Source: Desulfosudis oleivorans
GTDB taxonomy: Bacteria > Desulfobacterota > Desulfobacteria > Desulfobacterales > SURF-7
DNA: 64,000 nt
Direction of reading: 5' to 3'
NCBI GenBank assembly: GCA_020723325.1
Contig: DYJD01000004.1
Location: 124,001-188,000, forward strand
The notes beneath the pieces are model-generated. The model had not been told where the DNA came from. It saw only the letters and a program-made list of their open reading frames with translations, and ran no database searches. A program made the position numbers and the translations under genes. Below, piece by piece: positions 55,484 to 63,229 of the stretch; the first letter of the stretch is position 1, and every line of letters begins with the position of its first letter.

Positions 55484-56953
55484 TCAAGGCCCATCCGCGG
55501 CATCAGGCGGCAGGGCGATATCCGCCCATACCGGCCTATCCTGCGGGCATACCCATTGCTCAACCGTTTCATTTTGCCACTGAACCGTAAGACGCGTGTC
55601 CCCCCGGCCCGAAGCCAGACTGAATTCACCGAACCGACCGGTTTCCACAAGCAAATCCCGGGCAGGACTGTCAACAAGTAGTGCATGTCCCGCCAGTCCT
55701 TCGCCAGGCGAATAAAGACCATCGGCATTCTGATCCACATAGATAACCCCCAGGATCACTTCATCCCGAGGACTATCCGCCGGAGTGATCGACAAATCCA
55801 GGGTTGCCATATAGGCGACTTTCGGCAACCCATCCACCATTACCTTGCCGAAGGCAATCGCCAGGCCCATTTCGCTGTACTGGTCCTGAAAAAACTGCGA
55901 TGCCGTCATATTGGTTATAGTTCTGAAAATTTCACCGTTAAACATATAGTGGTATAATTGTAGAGCAGCGGCCTGGGGCGACAAGAATTCGTCACTCAAC
56001 ACGATCCCAAGCACTTCGCCGGTTTTCGCAGGATCATAGGAACTCCCCTCAAATCGCGAAGCAAAATCCTTGCCGTCCGATGTTCCGGAATCCAGGACCA
56101 GACTGCCTAGCATATCCTCGGCATGGGCTCTGGCGATGACCGTCAACTCCGGCGACTCGACCAATGGAGCGTTGCCTACCAACCAGGATTGCAGTCCGGC
56201 ATTATCCTTGAACTGCGGCCAGGCGGCCTCGCGGATTGCAGCCTGGGGATATACCCGGGCCTGATTCAATAAAAGCTTCAATTCCGATTCGATAAGCGCT
56301 TTGAATTTTTGGGAAGAATATCCGGTATCCGCTTGGAGAGCAAAATCACAAACCGCCAGATACGCATTGGTTTTTCGGCCGTTCAGAACATATTTGCCGG
56401 CAACATAACCGATGCCGACGGCCCTGAATTCCGGATTCAAAATCGTACGGGAGTTCCGGCCGGAGGGCTCCAGCTCCGCCTTCAACATATTGCTGAAAAG
56501 GATGGTTACGGCGGTCTTGGCCGGGAAAAAATTCATAAAAGTGACAATGCCGAGGGATTCCCCTCCGGCATACGGCTCAAATCCGCTTTGACGCATACGT
56601 GCCAAAGGCCCGATACCTTCTGGTGAAATCCGTGACAAATAGCCTCTGTCCAACATATCCGCCGCATGCTTCAAAGCGGAATCCACTAATGCCGGATGCG
56701 GTGCGAGCGGTGCCAGGCCATGTAAAAATACATCCGCCAGCTCGGGCGATTGCCCGAGCACTTGATCCGGATCCATGCCCAAATCCACCACTGCCTGACG
56801 GGGATTCTGCCTGGCCTTGTTGATCATTTCCAGCAGCAAGCCCTCCTCCTCGTTGAAAAGGGCCTCGGCCGACTCCGTGCCAAAAGAGCTGATCGGAGTG
56901 AGCCATATCAGCATGGTGATCAACAGAGTCGCTATGGAAAATCCCGTCTTCAT
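55484..56953 (-). CDS. secreted protein with two CAP-like domains and a C-terminal SdrD B-like domain
   Basis: The 489-residue product (ATG 56953, AGGAG upstream) has a signal peptide. Residues 30-205 form a first CAP-like domain (LEMINKARQNPRQAVVDLG, ALKHAADMLDRGYLSRISPEG with His and Glu, AGGESLGIV). Residues 215-395 form a second copy (LLLNQARVYPQAAIREAAW, IARAHAEDMLGSLV, TGEVLGIVLSD). Residues 405-485 are a short beta domain starting VIYVDQNADGLYSPGEGLAG, an SdrD B/CNA B-like calcium or linker module. It is probably surface-exposed; the reaction is unknown. Confidence 0.8.
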   Translation of the reverse strand: MKTGFSIATLLITMLIWLTPISSFGTESAEALFNEEEGLLLEMINKARQNPRQAVVDLGMDPDQVLGQSPELADVFLHGLAPLAPHPALVDSALKHAADMLDRGYLSRISPEGIGPLARMRQSGFEPYAGGESLGIVTFMNFFPAKTAVTILFSNMLKAELEPSGRNSRTILNPEFRAVGIGYVAGKYVLNGRKTNAYLAVCDFALQADTGYSSQKFKALIESELKLLLNQARVYPQAAIREAAWPQFKDNAGLQSWLVGNAPLVESPELTVIARAHAEDMLGSLVLDSGTSDGKDFASRFEGSSYDPAKTGEVLGIVLSDEFLSPQAAALQLYHYMFNGEIFRTITNMTASQFFQDQYSEMGLAIAFGKVMVDGLPKVAYMATLDLSITPADSPRDEVILGVIYVDQNADGLYSPGEGLAGHALLVDSPARDLLVETGRFGEFSLASGRGDTRLTVQWQNETVEQWVCPQDRPVWADIALPPDAADGP

Positions 56954-57056
56954 GGCTCCTGACAAACAGCAAAAGACATGCCACAGGATGTTTTCCATTC
57001 CGAACGAAATTCAAAACATCCTGGGGCTTGATCATTGTAGCTGCGGCTCTAAAAAT

Positions 57057-57222
57057 AAAATTCGAATATCGAAATACGAAATTCTAAACAAATTCAAAAT
57101 ATTAATGATCAAATAACCAAAATAAAAAGCAGCGCATATTGACTGTATTGTTTGCCGATGTTGTTTTATTTGAATTTGGGTAATTCGAATTTGTTTCGTA
57201 TTTCGATATTCAAATTTCGAAT
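57057..57222 (+). repeat. AT-rich inverted-terminus repeat, copy R3
   Basis: The ends read ATTCGAATATCGAAATACG and mirrored CGTATTTCGATATTCAAAT. The core has CAAATAACCAAAATAAAAAG and TATTGTTTGCCGATGTTGT. It occupies most of the gap between the CAP-domain gene and the TonB receptor gene. Confidence 0.85.
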
Positions 57223-57293
57223 CTATTTGACCGGATTTGGTCAGATCTCGTCAATATTGGTCAAATATAGCCAAATAGGTCAAATACAGCCAA
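57222..57293. repeat. short direct repeats after the TonB receptor gene
   Basis: TTGGTCAAATATAGCCAA is followed by TAGGTCAAATACAGCCAA, and two looser TTGGTCA/CGTCAAT units precede them. Four to five copies of a GGTCA core lie about 15-19 bp apart. The meaning is unknown. Confidence 0.4.
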
Positions 57294-57298
57294 CTCTC

Positions 57299-59467
57299 TC
57301 ACCATTTCTTCCGCAAGCCGATCTCGATCCGCAGGCCCTCGGTCTTAATAAGGCTGTAGGTACCGGGGAGTTCGTATTTGCGGTCAAACACATTGGCGGC
57401 ATTCAAGTCCAGATTCAGATCCGGGTATACACAGTTTTCCACGGTGAAACCCAGGTCGAAACGGGAAAAGGGGGGTACGGAAAACAAGGTGTTGTCCGTG
57501 GGAAAGGTGAATTCCTGGGAGCCGCAATGACGCATTCGGATACGAGCTGAAAAATCATCCCTGGGTTTAAAAATCATCTGAATATTGCCGAAGGTTCTGG
57601 GCCCGGTGACAAAGGGATACAAAATATCCACATAATGGCGCAAGGGGGACCCATCCGGATTGATGATGGTGTAGTCGTTATACCGGTATTTTTCAAGCGG
57701 ACCGGCATTGTTCATCAGGGTCCAGTCAGCGGACAAGGTCAGGTTCCCAAGTACCTGTACGCGGCCGTCCAACTCGATGCCGTTCAGGGTCTGTTCATTG
57801 GGAATGGAAAGACCGGCATAGGCATCTTCCCGGGTATGATCACCGACACGACTTGTAAATCCGGTTAGGGTGAATTCGGCCTTCTCAACCGGCCGGAAAC
57901 CGGCCTGCAAATTCCAGCTTTCAATGTTTTCCAACTCCGGTACACCATCGTTAAAAAGCTGGCGGGCAAAAGGAGTGCGGTAGGCCGTGCCGTACAATAA
58001 TTTGAAAACCCATGCATGGGTGGGGTTCCAGCCGATACCGGAAGTAAAACTGAGATGGTCCTGATAGCTGTCATGATCGTCGTTGCGCAGACCGCACCAG
58101 ATATCCACCTCGCCGATTTTATGGGTGTATTGACCGAAAACCGACAACAACCGAGTGTTGTAGTCTTCCTGGGTGAGCTGTGGCAAAAAACTTTCATTTT
58201 CCGAGCCCAGGTAAGCCGGCAAAAAACTATCCCAGATGGGCGCGTTTTTCACCCGTCGATCGCGGTAGGAAATCCCGCTGGTAAAAAGGCCCCGGCCGGA
58301 CCAAAGGGAATGATCAATCAGAACTTCTCCATAAGTCGTATTCTCAGAGGGTTCCAGGGTCCGATCCAAAATTTCATTCCTGCACTTCAGCCAGGACAGA
58401 TAACCGCTGAGGGTCAATTTAAAATCATAGCCCATTTTCTTTTGGGTGGCGGCATGGATAAAACCATTGTTTCCTCCCTGGCTTTCATGCCAGGTATTCT
58501 CCGCCCCCAGGTCGGAAATCCCATAGGGGCGGTTGAAGTCGGAAAGATGGGCGCTGATTTTCAGGTGGTCCCGGTATGAAAAATTGGCGTCCGCCTGGAG
58601 ATATTCAGCCGCTTCCGGATCAGCATGACCGAAACGTTGCTCAGGGGGCACCGGGTTCTCGGCGCCGCCTCCCCAGAAACGGATCAAATCAACGGAACGT
58701 TCATCCTCCCTGCCACGGCGACCGCTCATGGAAATGAAGCCCTGCCACAGTCCCTGATCGGTTCCGGCATTCAGATATGCGCCGGCATGATCCCCCGGCG
58801 ATGCGTGCAGGATTCCGGTTTCCACGCCGTTCAGATCCTTTCCGGTCATGGGCACCACATTGACAATACCGGCAAACGCATCCGGCCCCCACAAAACCGA
58901 ACCCGGTCCGCGCATGACTTCAACCCGTTTGATCCCTGCCAGGGAAAGCTCATTTCCCAGAGGATAGAAACGCTTGCTCAGGTCCGATCCCTGGGGGACT
59001 GTGTCGTACAGCAGCAGCATGGAATCCGGGATCCCGCGCAAAAATGGCTGCACGCCCCCTTCCTTTTCCGCCATATAAAATCCCGGCTGGCGGTCCAGAA
59101 TATGCGCCAAAGTGGAACCCCCTTCTTTCAGAAAATCGGATCTGGAAACCACTCCGGCAACCGCCGGGGCCTTGCGGGCACTCTCTTCCCGGCGGGAAGC
59201 GATGACGACCACATCCAAATCCTCCCCGACGAAAACCAGCATGGTCGGCTCCTTGGGCTTTTCCGCTTGCTCATCAGCGGCCCAAACCGGAACCGTCAGC
59301 AAAACTATAGCTATAATAGTATAAAAAATACGAAATCCGAATATCGAATTTCGAAACAAATTCAAATAACTGAAATTCAAATAATAAAAGCAATCGTCTG
59401 CAATAAATCCGAAGCGAACCGACTGTTGAATTTGTTTTTTTTGTTTGGAATATTGAGTCATTGGCAT
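57299..59467 (-). CDS. TonB-dependent outer-membrane receptor
   Basis: The 722-residue frame contains a TonB-box-like start (TMLVFVGEDLDVVVIASRRE), the plug domain (GVVSRSDFLKEGGSTLAHIL, GIPDSMLLLYDTVPQG, RGPGSVLWGPDAFAGIVNVV) and a 22-strand barrel ending in Trp (IEIGLRKKW). It imports a siderophore, metal complex or other solute with energy from TonB. Residues 1-48 come from repeat R4, no Shine-Dalgarno precedes ATG 59467, and the natural signal peptide seems to be TIIAIVLLTVPVWA, so the original start was probably lost. The operon context with an NtrC regulator and substrate-binding protein hints at regulated uptake. Confidence 0.88.
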   Translation of the reverse strand: MPMTQYSKQKKQIQQSVRFGFIADDCFYYLNFSYLNLFRNSIFGFRIFYTIIAIVLLTVPVWAADEQAEKPKEPTMLVFVGEDLDVVVIASRREESARKAPAVAGVVSRSDFLKEGGSTLAHILDRQPGFYMAEKEGGVQPFLRGIPDSMLLLYDTVPQGSDLSKRFYPLGNELSLAGIKRVEVMRGPGSVLWGPDAFAGIVNVVPMTGKDLNGVETGILHASPGDHAGAYLNAGTDQGLWQGFISMSGRRGREDERSVDLIRFWGGGAENPVPPEQRFGHADPEAAEYLQADANFSYRDHLKISAHLSDFNRPYGISDLGAENTWHESQGGNNGFIHAATQKKMGYDFKLTLSGYLSWLKCRNEILDRTLEPSENTTYGEVLIDHSLWSGRGLFTSGISYRDRRVKNAPIWDSFLPAYLGSENESFLPQLTQEDYNTRLLSVFGQYTHKIGEVDIWCGLRNDDHDSYQDHLSFTSGIGWNPTHAWVFKLLYGTAYRTPFARQLFNDGVPELENIESWNLQAGFRPVEKAEFTLTGFTSRVGDHTREDAYAGLSIPNEQTLNGIELDGRVQVLGNLTLSADWTLMNNAGPLEKYRYNDYTIINPDGSPLRHYVDILYPFVTGPRTFGNIQMIFKPRDDFSARIRMRHCGSQEFTFPTDNTLFSVPPFSRFDLGFTVENCVYPDLNLDLNAANVFDRKYELPGTYSLIKTEGLRIEIGLRKKW

Positions 59468-59510
59468 TTTGAATTTGTTTCGTATTTCGTATTTCGATAT
59501 TCGAATTTCA
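59325..59510 (-). repeat. AT-rich inverted-terminus repeat, degenerate copy R4, across the receptor start
   Basis: The ends read ACGAAATCCGAATATCGAAT and mirrored TATTTCGATATTCGAATTTC. The core is degraded but keeps TTGTTTGG and GTCATTGG. The element covers the first 48 codons of the TonB receptor frame and ends 22 bp from the regulator stop. Confidence 0.75.
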
Positions 59511-59531
59511 ATAAGGCCGCCATGCGGGGCA

Positions 59532-60875
59532 TCAACCTACTTTTTTTATAAGTACCCGGAATTTGGCGCGTGTGAGCCCCAGCAATTTGGCGGCCGACGA
59601 TTGGTTACCGGCTGCGGCGGATAGGGCCTGGCGAGCCAGGTCCGCCTCCAGATCTTCCAGGGATATTCCCCCGGGCGGCAGTGTTATAGTTTTTGGGCCG
59701 GCAACGACCGGATTTTCCGGCCGCAGGAAGGCCAATGTTTCCGCCGTCACCGCACCCCGATCTCGTGATAGAATCACGGCCCGTTCAATGGCGTTCATCA
59801 GTTCACGCACATTGCCCGGCCAGGGATAATCGCTCAGCATGCGTTTGGCTCCGTCCGTCAGCGTGATCTTTTCACTGCAACCGAAACGTTTCAAAAAATG
59901 CTCGGCCAGAGGAATAATGTCGCTCTTGCGTTTACGCAAAGGCGGCGGTTCCAGGGGGAAGACATTGATACGAAAGTACAGGTCCTGACGGAATCCGTTT
60001 CCAGCCACCAGTTCCTTCAAATCCCGGTTCGTGGCGCAGACGACCCGCACATCCACCGGAATCTCTTCATTGCCGCCCACCCGCTGCACTTTCTTTTCCT
60101 GCAGGGCCCGCAACAGCTTGGCCTGTACTTCCAGGGGCAGATCGCCGATTTCATCCAGGAATATCGTGCCCCCCGCGGCGAATTCGAATTTTCCCTGGGT
60201 CCTGCGATCAGCGCCGGTAAACGCCCCTTTTTCATGGCCGAAAAGCTCGGATTCCACTAGATGGGCGGAGATGGCCGCGCAGTTCACCGGGACAAAACGC
60301 CCCCGCCGGCGCTTGCCGTTCTCATGAATAAAACGGGCCAAAAGCTCCTTCCCGGTCCCGGATTCGCCGGTGATCAGCACCGCCGCATCGCTGTCGGCCA
60401 CTTGTTTGGCAAGCTCCATGACCGCACTCATTTCCTTGGAGAAATGCACGATATTATCCGTTCCCACTGCCTGGGCCAGTTCTTTCCGCAGATAGCGGTT
60501 CTCCACCATCATGCGGGAAAGATTCAGGGTACGCTCCACGGCCTCCATGATCCGGGCCTCATCAAAGGGCTTGGTGATATAGTCCGCGGCCCCCCGGCGC
60601 ATGACTTCCACTGCAGAATCCACCGTGGCAAAGGCCGTGATGAACACCACTGGGCAGGGGATGTTTTCCTCCTTGATTTTTTGAAGCAATCCATTGCCGT
60701 CCAGCCGCGGCATTTTCATGTCCGTCACCATCATATCATAGGGCGTGGAGCGCACCATCTCAAGGGCCGCTGCCCCGTCGCCGGCCTGATCCACCCGAAA
60801 GCCCCTGCGTTCCAGCATGATGGAAAGCAGATGACGGATTTTGGCTTCGTCGTCCACTACTAGGATGTGGGCCAT
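59532..60875 (-). CDS. sigma-54-dependent response regulator (NtrC type)
   Basis: The 447-residue protein has a receiver domain with phospho-acceptor Asp52 (MMVTDMKMPRLDG), an AAA+ domain with Walker A GESGTGKE (170-177) and the sigma-54 contact loop GAFTGA (217-222), and a short helix-turn-helix end (AAAGNQSSAAKLLGLTRAKF). It would activate sigma-54 promoters when phosphorylated by the kinase at 61802. The first 35 bases of the gene are contained in a 239-bp tandem duplication upstream. Confidence 0.93.
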   Translation of the reverse strand: MAHILVVDDEAKIRHLLSIMLERRGFRVDQAGDGAAALEMVRSTPYDMMVTDMKMPRLDGNGLLQKIKEENIPCPVVFITAFATVDSAVEVMRRGAADYITKPFDEARIMEAVERTLNLSRMMVENRYLRKELAQAVGTDNIVHFSKEMSAVMELAKQVADSDAAVLITGESGTGKELLARFIHENGKRRRGRFVPVNCAAISAHLVESELFGHEKGAFTGADRRTQGKFEFAAGGTIFLDEIGDLPLEVQAKLLRALQEKKVQRVGGNEEIPVDVRVVCATNRDLKELVAGNGFRQDLYFRINVFPLEPPPLRKRKSDIIPLAEHFLKRFGCSEKITLTDGAKRMLSDYPWPGNVRELMNAIERAVILSRDRGAVTAETLAFLRPENPVVAGPKTITLPPGGISLEDLEADLARQALSAAAGNQSSAAKLLGLTRAKFRVLIKKVG

Positions 60876-60902
60876 TACCTTATCCCCGATTCACATTATA
60901 AT

Positions 60903-61071
60903 AAATTCGAAACTCGAATATCGAAATACGAAACAAATTCGAATTACTAAAATTCAAATAAAACAACACTGACAAACAATTGTACCATTGAGCCGCTGCT
61001 TTTTGTTTTGGTTATTTGGTCATTGTAATTTTGAATTTGTTTCGAGTTTCGTATTTCGATATTCGGATTTT
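60903..61071 (-). repeat. AT-rich inverted-terminus repeat, copy R5
   Basis: The ends read ACTCGAATATCGAAATACG and mirrored CGTATTTCGATATTCGGAT; the core (minus strand) reads CAAATAACCAAAACAAAAAG, then CAGCGGCTCAATGG. Identical to R6 within the duplication. Confidence 0.9.
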
Positions 61072-61141
61072 ATTATTACTTGGCTTCGTCGTCCACTACT
61101 AGAATGTGGGCCATTGCCTTATCCCCGATTCACATTATAAT

Positions 61142-61310
61142 AAATTCGAAACTCGAATATCGAAATACGAAACAAATTCGAATTACTAAAATTCAAATAA
61201 AACAACACTGACAAACAATTGTACCATTGAGCCGCTGCTTTTTGTTTTGGTTATTTGGTCATTGTAATTTTGAATTTGTTTCGAGTTTCGTATTTCGATA
61301 TTCGGATTTT
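61142..61310 (-). repeat. AT-rich inverted-terminus repeat, copy R6
   Basis: The duplicate of R5, 239 bp away. Its right end touches the stop codon of the four-helix-bundle gene. Confidence 0.9.
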
Positions 61311-61314
61311 ATTA

Positions 61315-61680
61315 TTACTTGCATTTCACTAAAATTGAGCCAAATATATTCATCAGCTCCGATGCCTCTGTGATTAATTGCTGCTTCCGCGAATCGAGAT
61401 CATGACTGTTATCTATTTCAATCAGCCTCAACCAGTATCGACTTTCTTTCGATTCTTTGCGGCAAATCTTGATGCGCATAAGAAAGTCCTTTTTACTCAA
61501 AGCTTCATTGGCCTCAATATAGTTAGCGCCGACCGACCCTGATGATCGGATCAACTGCTTTCCGTCTTCAAGATTTGCCATTGTTTTTGGCAACTCTTTT
61601 ATAAGCGCCCTTACGCTTTCAGCAAACTCAAACGTTCGATCTTCCAGATCGAATGTTTTTCTCTTTTGAGTTTCTATCAT
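61315..61680 (-). CDS. four-helix-bundle protein (S23/IVS-like family)
   Basis: The 121-residue protein matches the family in FDLEDRTFEFAESVRALIKE, QLIRSSGSVGANYIEANEAL, FLMRIKICRKESKESRYWLR and the last helix TEASELMNIFGSIL. Members include proteins encoded in 23S rRNA intervening sequences and relatives of the diversity-generating retroelement accessory protein Avd; most have no known function. The gene is flanked by R6 on one side and half-copy R7 on the other and interrupts the space between the regulator and the kinase, so it looks mobile. Confidence 0.88.
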   Translation of the reverse strand: MIETQKRKTFDLEDRTFEFAESVRALIKELPKTMANLEDGKQLIRSSGSVGANYIEANEALSKKDFLMRIKICRKESKESRYWLRLIEIDNSHDLDSRKQQLITEASELMNIFGSILVKCK

Positions 61681-61729
61681 TTCACCCCCCCTATATGAAA
61701 CTTGAATTCCAGCAAGGAAGAGCCGTTGT

Positions 61730-61796
61730 TTTATTCATTCGAATTTCTGTAATTTGAATTTGTTTCGAATTTCGAAATTCGAATTTCGGATTTTCA
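61730..61796 (-). repeat. AT-rich repeat, half-copy R7
   Basis: Only one arm is present: on the minus strand TTTCGAAATTCGAAACAAAT, then TCAAATTACAGAAATTCG and AATAAAACAAC, which is the outer arm of R5/R6. The core and the second arm are missing; the four-helix-bundle gene begins about 50 bp further. Confidence 0.7.
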
Positions 61797-61801
61797 AAAA
61801 A

Positions 61802-63229
61802 CTATTTGGATAATTTGTCCACCTCTCCGATCGGCAACCGCACCACAAACTCCGCCCCATCCCCTGTTTCACCGCTTCGCGCCGTAACCGTTCCCTCATG
61901 GGCTTCAATCACCTGGCGGGTAAAGGCCAGACCCAATCCGGTCCCTTTGGTGCGGGTGGTGAAAAAAGGTTCGAATATTTTTTCCATCAGTTCCGGCTCA
62001 ATGCCTTCACCCTGATCCGCGATGGTCATGATCCAGCTTTCCCCCTCTATGCGGACATCCACCTGGATCGCTCCGTCCTCGCCGTTGGCTTCGGCGGCAT
62101 TCTTGAGGATGTTGCTGAAAGCGCGGGCGAGCAAATCCGCGTCCGCCATGGCCTGGCATGGACCGGCGGGAATGCGGCGCTCGAACCGCAGGGGACAATT
62201 AGTATATTGCACTTCGAAGCGTCCCACTATATCCTTCACCAGAGCGTTCAAATCCACCGTGCGGAAAACTGGATTGGCCGGTCGCGCAAAGGCCAGAAAG
62301 CCTTCGATCAATGCATTCAAACGCCGGACTTCATCCTCGATGTAGGCCGCCATAAGATCGTCGTCCGGAATCTGCCGGTCTTTTTTCATGATATCCAGGG
62401 AGCTTTTGATGATGCTCAAAGGGTTCTTGACTTCATGGGCGATCATCATGGAAAATTTGCCCCGCTCTGCCAAAGTTTTTTGCCGGACCACCTCCTGGTT
62501 GACTTTTTTCAAGACATCCCGGTTGCGCTCCAGGGAATCCAGCATGGCGTTCATAGCCAGGGCCAACTGGGCCGTTTCCGGCAGGTTCCCGGGCTTGGCG
62601 CGCAAGTCCATATCGCCGCGTTCCACTTGCTGCGCGGTCTCCACCAGGCGGGTAACATCCACTACAATGGAACGGGAAACGAAGAAAAAGACCACGGCTG
62701 CAATCAAAGTCAACCCCGCTGAAAACAAAGCGAACTGCTTGGTAATCACCACCAGGAAGCGATCGACGCTGTGCGTGCTGAACTGAATCCGCACCTTGCC
62801 GATGCTGTCCACGGCCTCTATTTTCTGCGGACCGAAGGGGGTCGAACGCACGGCGCTGAACAGCAGATTCTCATCATGGGTACGCTTAAAAACAACCGGG
62901 GTCTCCACCCAAGAAAGAGGTCCCTGCACCGGCCTTTCCAGATCCACCAATTGATTGTCATGGTTGTCCAGAATCATCACCCGGGCAACGTCTTCCTCGC
63001 CTAGTAGATTCAAGGCCAGACTTTTCAGGCCGGTTTTATCGCCGATCAGGACACCGACTTCGGAATTTAAGGCCAAGTATCGCGCCAGAAAGGAAATGCG
63101 GTCCTTGAAACGGCTGTGCATGAAACGCTTGGTGATGATCATCCCCAGCAAGTCCAGGGTAAAGGCCGTGGCGATGATCAACAGAAAGGCGGAAATCATG
63201 ATGCGGGCATGAATCCCCAAACGCTTCAT
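61802..63229 (-). CDS. HAMP-domain sensor histidine kinase
   Basis: The 475-residue protein has two membrane helices (about 10-33 and 165-188) enclosing a periplasmic sensor of about 130 residues, a HAMP segment, the H-box MIAHEVKNPLS with His265, and an HATPase domain with NILKNAAEA, DQGEGIE and GTGLGLAFTR. It is the probable partner of the NtrC-type regulator at 59532, from which it is now separated by the four-helix-bundle gene and repeats. It overlaps the substrate-binding gene upstream by 4 bp. Confidence 0.92.
   Translation of the reverse strand: MKRLGIHARIMISAFLLIIATAFTLDLLGMIITKRFMHSRFKDRISFLARYLALNSEVGVLIGDKTGLKSLALNLLGEEDVARVMILDNHDNQLVDLERPVQGPLSWVETPVVFKRTHDENLLFSAVRSTPFGPQKIEAVDSIGKVRIQFSTHSVDRFLVVITKQFALFSAGLTLIAAVVFFFVSRSIVVDVTRLVETAQQVERGDMDLRAKPGNLPETAQLALAMNAMLDSLERNRDVLKKVNQEVVRQKTLAERGKFSMMIAHEVKNPLSIIKSSLDIMKKDRQIPDDDLMAAYIEDEVRRLNALIEGFLAFARPANPVFRTVDLNALVKDIVGRFEVQYTNCPLRFERRIPAGPCQAMADADLLARAFSNILKNAAEANGEDGAIQVDVRIEGESWIMTIADQGEGIEPELMEKIFEPFFTTRTKGTGLGLAFTRQVIEAHEGTVTARSGETGDGAEFVVRLPIGEVDKLSK

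Larger units (their letters stand above)
60841..61318. repeat. 239-bp tandem duplication including the regulator 5' end and repeats R5/R6
   Basis: Copy 1 is 60841-61079, copy 2 61080-61318. They differ at only two positions that I found, both in the first 40 bp. Each holds the first 35 bases of the regulator gene and its upstream region, then a full AT-rich repeat. Copy 2 therefore carries a second ATG with MAHILVVDDEAK-like coding that runs into repeat R5 and is not a full gene. Confidence 0.9.

Noticed and set aside
60841-61318. CRISPR array
   Set aside because: Only two long tandem units without spacers; a plain duplication.
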